This document shows positions 45,936 to 48,199 of a DNA stretch of 48,199 bases, one piece after another (within the stretch, counting starts at the first letter, position 1; every line of letters begins with the position of its first letter). The DNA is taken from the NCBI RefSeq assembly GCF_002000125.1, contig NZ_MLHH01000001.1, forward strand, positions 1-48,199. The letters run 5' to 3'. The position numbers and the translations under genes were made by a program. This DNA is from Rodentibacter heidelbergensis (GTDB lineage Bacteria > Pseudomonadota > Gammaproteobacteria > Enterobacterales > Pasteurellaceae). The notes beneath the pieces are model-generated. The model did not search any database. It was not told the DNA's origin and worked only from the letters and a program-made list of their open reading frames with translations.

Positions 45936-48199
45936 TCAAAACTCCATAGTAACCTTGACTTCATGATGAACATATAGCATTGCACCACCTGTGTTGTATC
46001 GATAGTAAGTTTCACCATCAAGCTGTGTTGAACCGGCTCCTAGTACAGTAGCTGCATCGGTTAATATTACTCTATCACCTGTATTTCCTTGAATGATCAT
46101 ACTTCGCCAAAGCTCTTCTCCTCCAAAGATGACACTACCTGCGTTCTCTAATACATCTAAAGTGCTTAGTTTTAGGACATTATCTTTGGTTCCCTTAATA
46201 CTGATACGTTCAAATCCAGTTATAGAAACCTTATCATCCGTTAGATCAAGGGTTTGTATGCCATTATTATTCACAGCGGCAGCATTTGGCTCTTCCTTAG
46301 GACGATAATCACCAAGCTTATTCGTCAGCACGAGGGTATCAAAGCCGTCTCCACCTTCGATGATCGCTTTAGTAATATGATCCTTATTACTTCTTTGGCC
46401 AATCGCATTGGCACCAATTCCACCACCAAACATCAGGTAATCATCTCCGGAACCAAGCTTAATGGAACTATCATTTAAGATATCCCCCCTGACTTCAACA
46501 AGATCATTACCGTCTTTTGTATCAATCGAAGCCTGATGATATGAACCATGACGCTCCATATTGTCGTAAACATAGACAGCATCTCTGCCGGAACCACCTG
46601 TGATCGCAGAACCACCTAGACGATCGTTAATGTGAATGAGATTATCTCCATCGCCAAGATAAACGTCCGTTTGTCTCAATCCTGAAGTACCGGAAATATT
46701 CTTACCTGTAAAGTGGAAGTAAAATTCATCATCACCGGCCCCTGTACCATCAGGGTTATCAAGATAAATCACTCTCCTGGTTCTAGTTAAAGGGCTAGTA
46801 GAGGAATATAAATCAATACGGTCATGCCCATTCCCCATAACGATGTTTGCATTTGGTAAAATGTCAGCTTTTACAACAAGTAAATCATCACCACTGGCCA
46901 AGTTAATATTATATGGACCGATCTCTCCTCCTTTTAATAACAAAAATGCATCCCCTTGCTCAGTGGCTTTAATCGCATTATCACTCATATCTTGAACTTG
47001 GCCCCCGTCACCAAGATGGGCTGTGTTTGGATCAATCCCTTTCTCCGTTGTCACATCAAGCCAAATACCATTAACGATATTCAATCTAGTTTTGCCTACG
47101 TTACCTGCTTTATCTGTAAAATAAAGTACCGGACTGACCACACCATTTGGGATGACAAGCTCACCTTGACCATTCATCCCGACTGTTCCAGACTTTAACG
47201 ATAAACTATTATCTTCTTTAGGGGTGAGTACATATTTCATCCCCTCCTCAAGATTACTGGCAACAAGGGTTTTCGAGCCTCCTGTTGAGTTGCCTTCCTT
47301 AAGCGCCCAAGCAGTTGCACGGGTATCTAAATTCAAGATGAATGTTTCTGTTGCAGAAACCCGCTTACCATTATTTTCGCTTACATAAGCGACATAGCGG
47401 TAATTTATTCCTTTGTTATCAGGTAACGAATCGGTAAACGTATATTCTGTTGTAGAACCTGCTTTTAAGGTTGCCGTGGTGATAGGTGTCTCTTCAATAT
47501 ACTGGTCTCTAAAAAATTGTTTTGCACGAACAATCACCAACTGTTGTTTCGCAACCAACGGTTTATCCAAGGTAATAGTAAATTCCGGTGTTTTATCATT
47601 TGTTAAACCACCTGATGAACGCTCACCAGTTTTACCATTGTCATTGTAGAGTTGACGGGCTTTTAGCACCTCATAGCTCTCTCTGTTTTTATCCATATCA
47701 TTAACGATAACATTATCAACCGCTTTGATTGAAGTCACAACAGGTACGGGTTCTTGACTATCAATAATTCCATTACTGTTCTTATCATTAACTTCAGGTA
47801 TTGTCAGACGGGGAATTCTATCCAACCGTGCTTTCAAGATTGATTTTTGTGGCTCACTATCCGGTAATGCGTCAGTTGCAATTTGAGCATCATGTAAGGC
47901 CTTGTTAAATGCGGCTAAAACCTGCACATCTTTAGGATTTACCGCTTTCGAAGGGCGAGCATCTATTTCTTTCAATTTTGAATCTGCTTTACCTCTTACT
48001 CCTTCAGCTAGCCCTACATAGAAGTTTGCCTCAGATAATTGCCGAGCATCTAATTTGCCATCATTGTTAACATCATTCACCGTAGGGAGGTTCACTGGAT
48101 TGATTCCATCTACACGATTTTGTAATCCTGCTTTTTCGGCTTCACTATCCGGTAACCCTTTAACTGCAGCATCCGCTTGTGCTTTGGCTTCATTGACTT
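45936..48199 (-). CDS. Giant calcium-binding surface adhesin, C-terminal part (5' end outside window)
   Basis: The frame is open at the right edge; about 754 C-terminal residues are present. From N to C: GA-like helical units (KAQADAAVKGLPDSEAEKAG and a second NKALHDAQIATDALPDSEPQ); EF-hand/dockerin-like calcium loops DVNNDGKLDARQ and DKNSNGIIDSQE; an Ig-like domain (TPEFTITLDKPLVAKQQLVI, YRYVAYVSENNGKRVSATET); then a beta-rich C-terminal region with GD-rich turns (ASGDDLLVVKADI, GNGHDRIDLY, GDGDNLIHIND, GGSGRDAVYVYD, GSGDDYLMFGGG) like an RTX/hemolysin-type domain. Such proteins are exported by type I secretion; no transporter gene is in view. There are few cysteines and no USS. Likely role: adhesion or biofilm. 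Large repeats may continue upstream. Confidence 0.82.
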   Translation of the reverse strand, partial: VNEAKAQADAAVKGLPDSEAEKAGLQNRVDGINPVNLPTVNDVNNDGKLDARQLSEANFYVGLAEGVRGKADSKLKEIDARPSKAVNPKDVQVLAAFNKALHDAQIATDALPDSEPQKSILKARLDRIPRLTIPEVNDKNSNGIIDSQEPVPVVTSIKAVDNVIVNDMDKNRESYEVLKARQLYNDNGKTGERSSGGLTNDKTPEFTITLDKPLVAKQQLVIVRAKQFFRDQYIEETPITTATLKAGSTTEYTFTDSLPDNKGINYRYVAYVSENNGKRVSATETFILNLDTRATAWALKEGNSTGGSKTLVASNLEEGMKYVLTPKEDNSLSLKSGTVGMNGQGELVIPNGVVSPVLYFTDKAGNVGKTRLNIVNGIWLDVTTEKGIDPNTAHLGDGGQVQDMSDNAIKATEQGDAFLLLKGGEIGPYNINLASGDDLLVVKADILPNANIVMGNGHDRIDLYSSTSPLTRTRRVIYLDNPDGTGAGDDEFYFHFTGKNISGTSGLRQTDVYLGDGDNLIHINDRLGGSAITGGSGRDAVYVYDNMERHGSYHQASIDTKDGNDLVEVRGDILNDSSIKLGSGDDYLMFGGGIGANAIGQRSNKDHITKAIIEGGDGFDTLVLTNKLGDYRPKEEPNAAAVNNNGIQTLDLTDDKVSITGFERISIKGTKDNVLKLSTLDVLENAGSVIFGGEELWRSMIIQGNTGDRVILTDAATVLGAGSTQLDGETYYRYNTGGAMLYVHHEVKVTMEF

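Overview
The window is a chromosomal segment of a Pasteurellaceae bacterium, most likely Haemophilus or a close relative such as Aggregatibacter. The evidence is the dense Haemophilus-type DNA uptake signal (USS core AAGTGCGGT or its complement, 27 perfect copies counted by eye), the AT-rich codon use, and housekeeping genes whose sequences and grouping look Haemophilus-like. The species is not determined.

Layout. 1-4.4 kb: 3' end of metE, fnr, a tiny membrane-protein ORF, tRNA-Leu(CAA), uspE, and an orphan CRP-site/terminator unit that looks like a small RNA. 4.5-7.0 kb (minus): yohJ-yohK-dgt-like. 7.2-12.2 kb (plus): an operon of a secreted nuclease, csdA, csdE, a Zn-ribbon protein, queF and ppnN. 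12.3-20.2 kb: an unrecognised secreted protein, apbC/mrp, metG, tehB, dapD, a 26-residue membrane protein and purR. 20.4-23.0 kb: ppc.

23.0-29.4 kb is the most accessory-looking metabolic block. It holds a ROK regulator that lacks the usual zinc site, a four-gene ABC importer, and a divergent cytoplasmic glycerophosphodiester phosphodiesterase. A perfect CRP site and a separate palindrome lie in the shared promoter region. The block has no perfect USS inside and is bracketed by two identical 29-bp USS-dyad terminators, as if a cassette had been placed between the convergent genes ppc and marR.

29.4-35.4 kb: marR with a divergent six-TM protein, yciU, asnS, can, bioD, ycgL and a repeat-rich lipoprotein. 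35.7-43.9 kb: sixA, glmM, folP, ftsH, rlmE, yhbY, greA and dacB, a conserved core block. A REPIN-like double palindrome sits between yhbY and greA.

44.0-48.2 kb is an accessory end. It contains a RelBE-type toxin-antitoxin locus whose toxin is frameshifted exactly at a USS, an XRE gene broken by an in-frame stop, an intact HigBA-type pair, and the C-terminal part of a very large calcium-binding surface adhesin that runs off the window.

Functional links: fnr and CRP sites point to redox and carbon control. csdA/csdE with queF link sulfur transfer to tRNA modification. glmM, dacB, dapD and folP serve cell wall and folate synthesis. ftsH, rlmE, yhbY and greA form the usual stress/ribosome/transcription neighbourhood. 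All statistics are eye counts; no searches or alignments were run.
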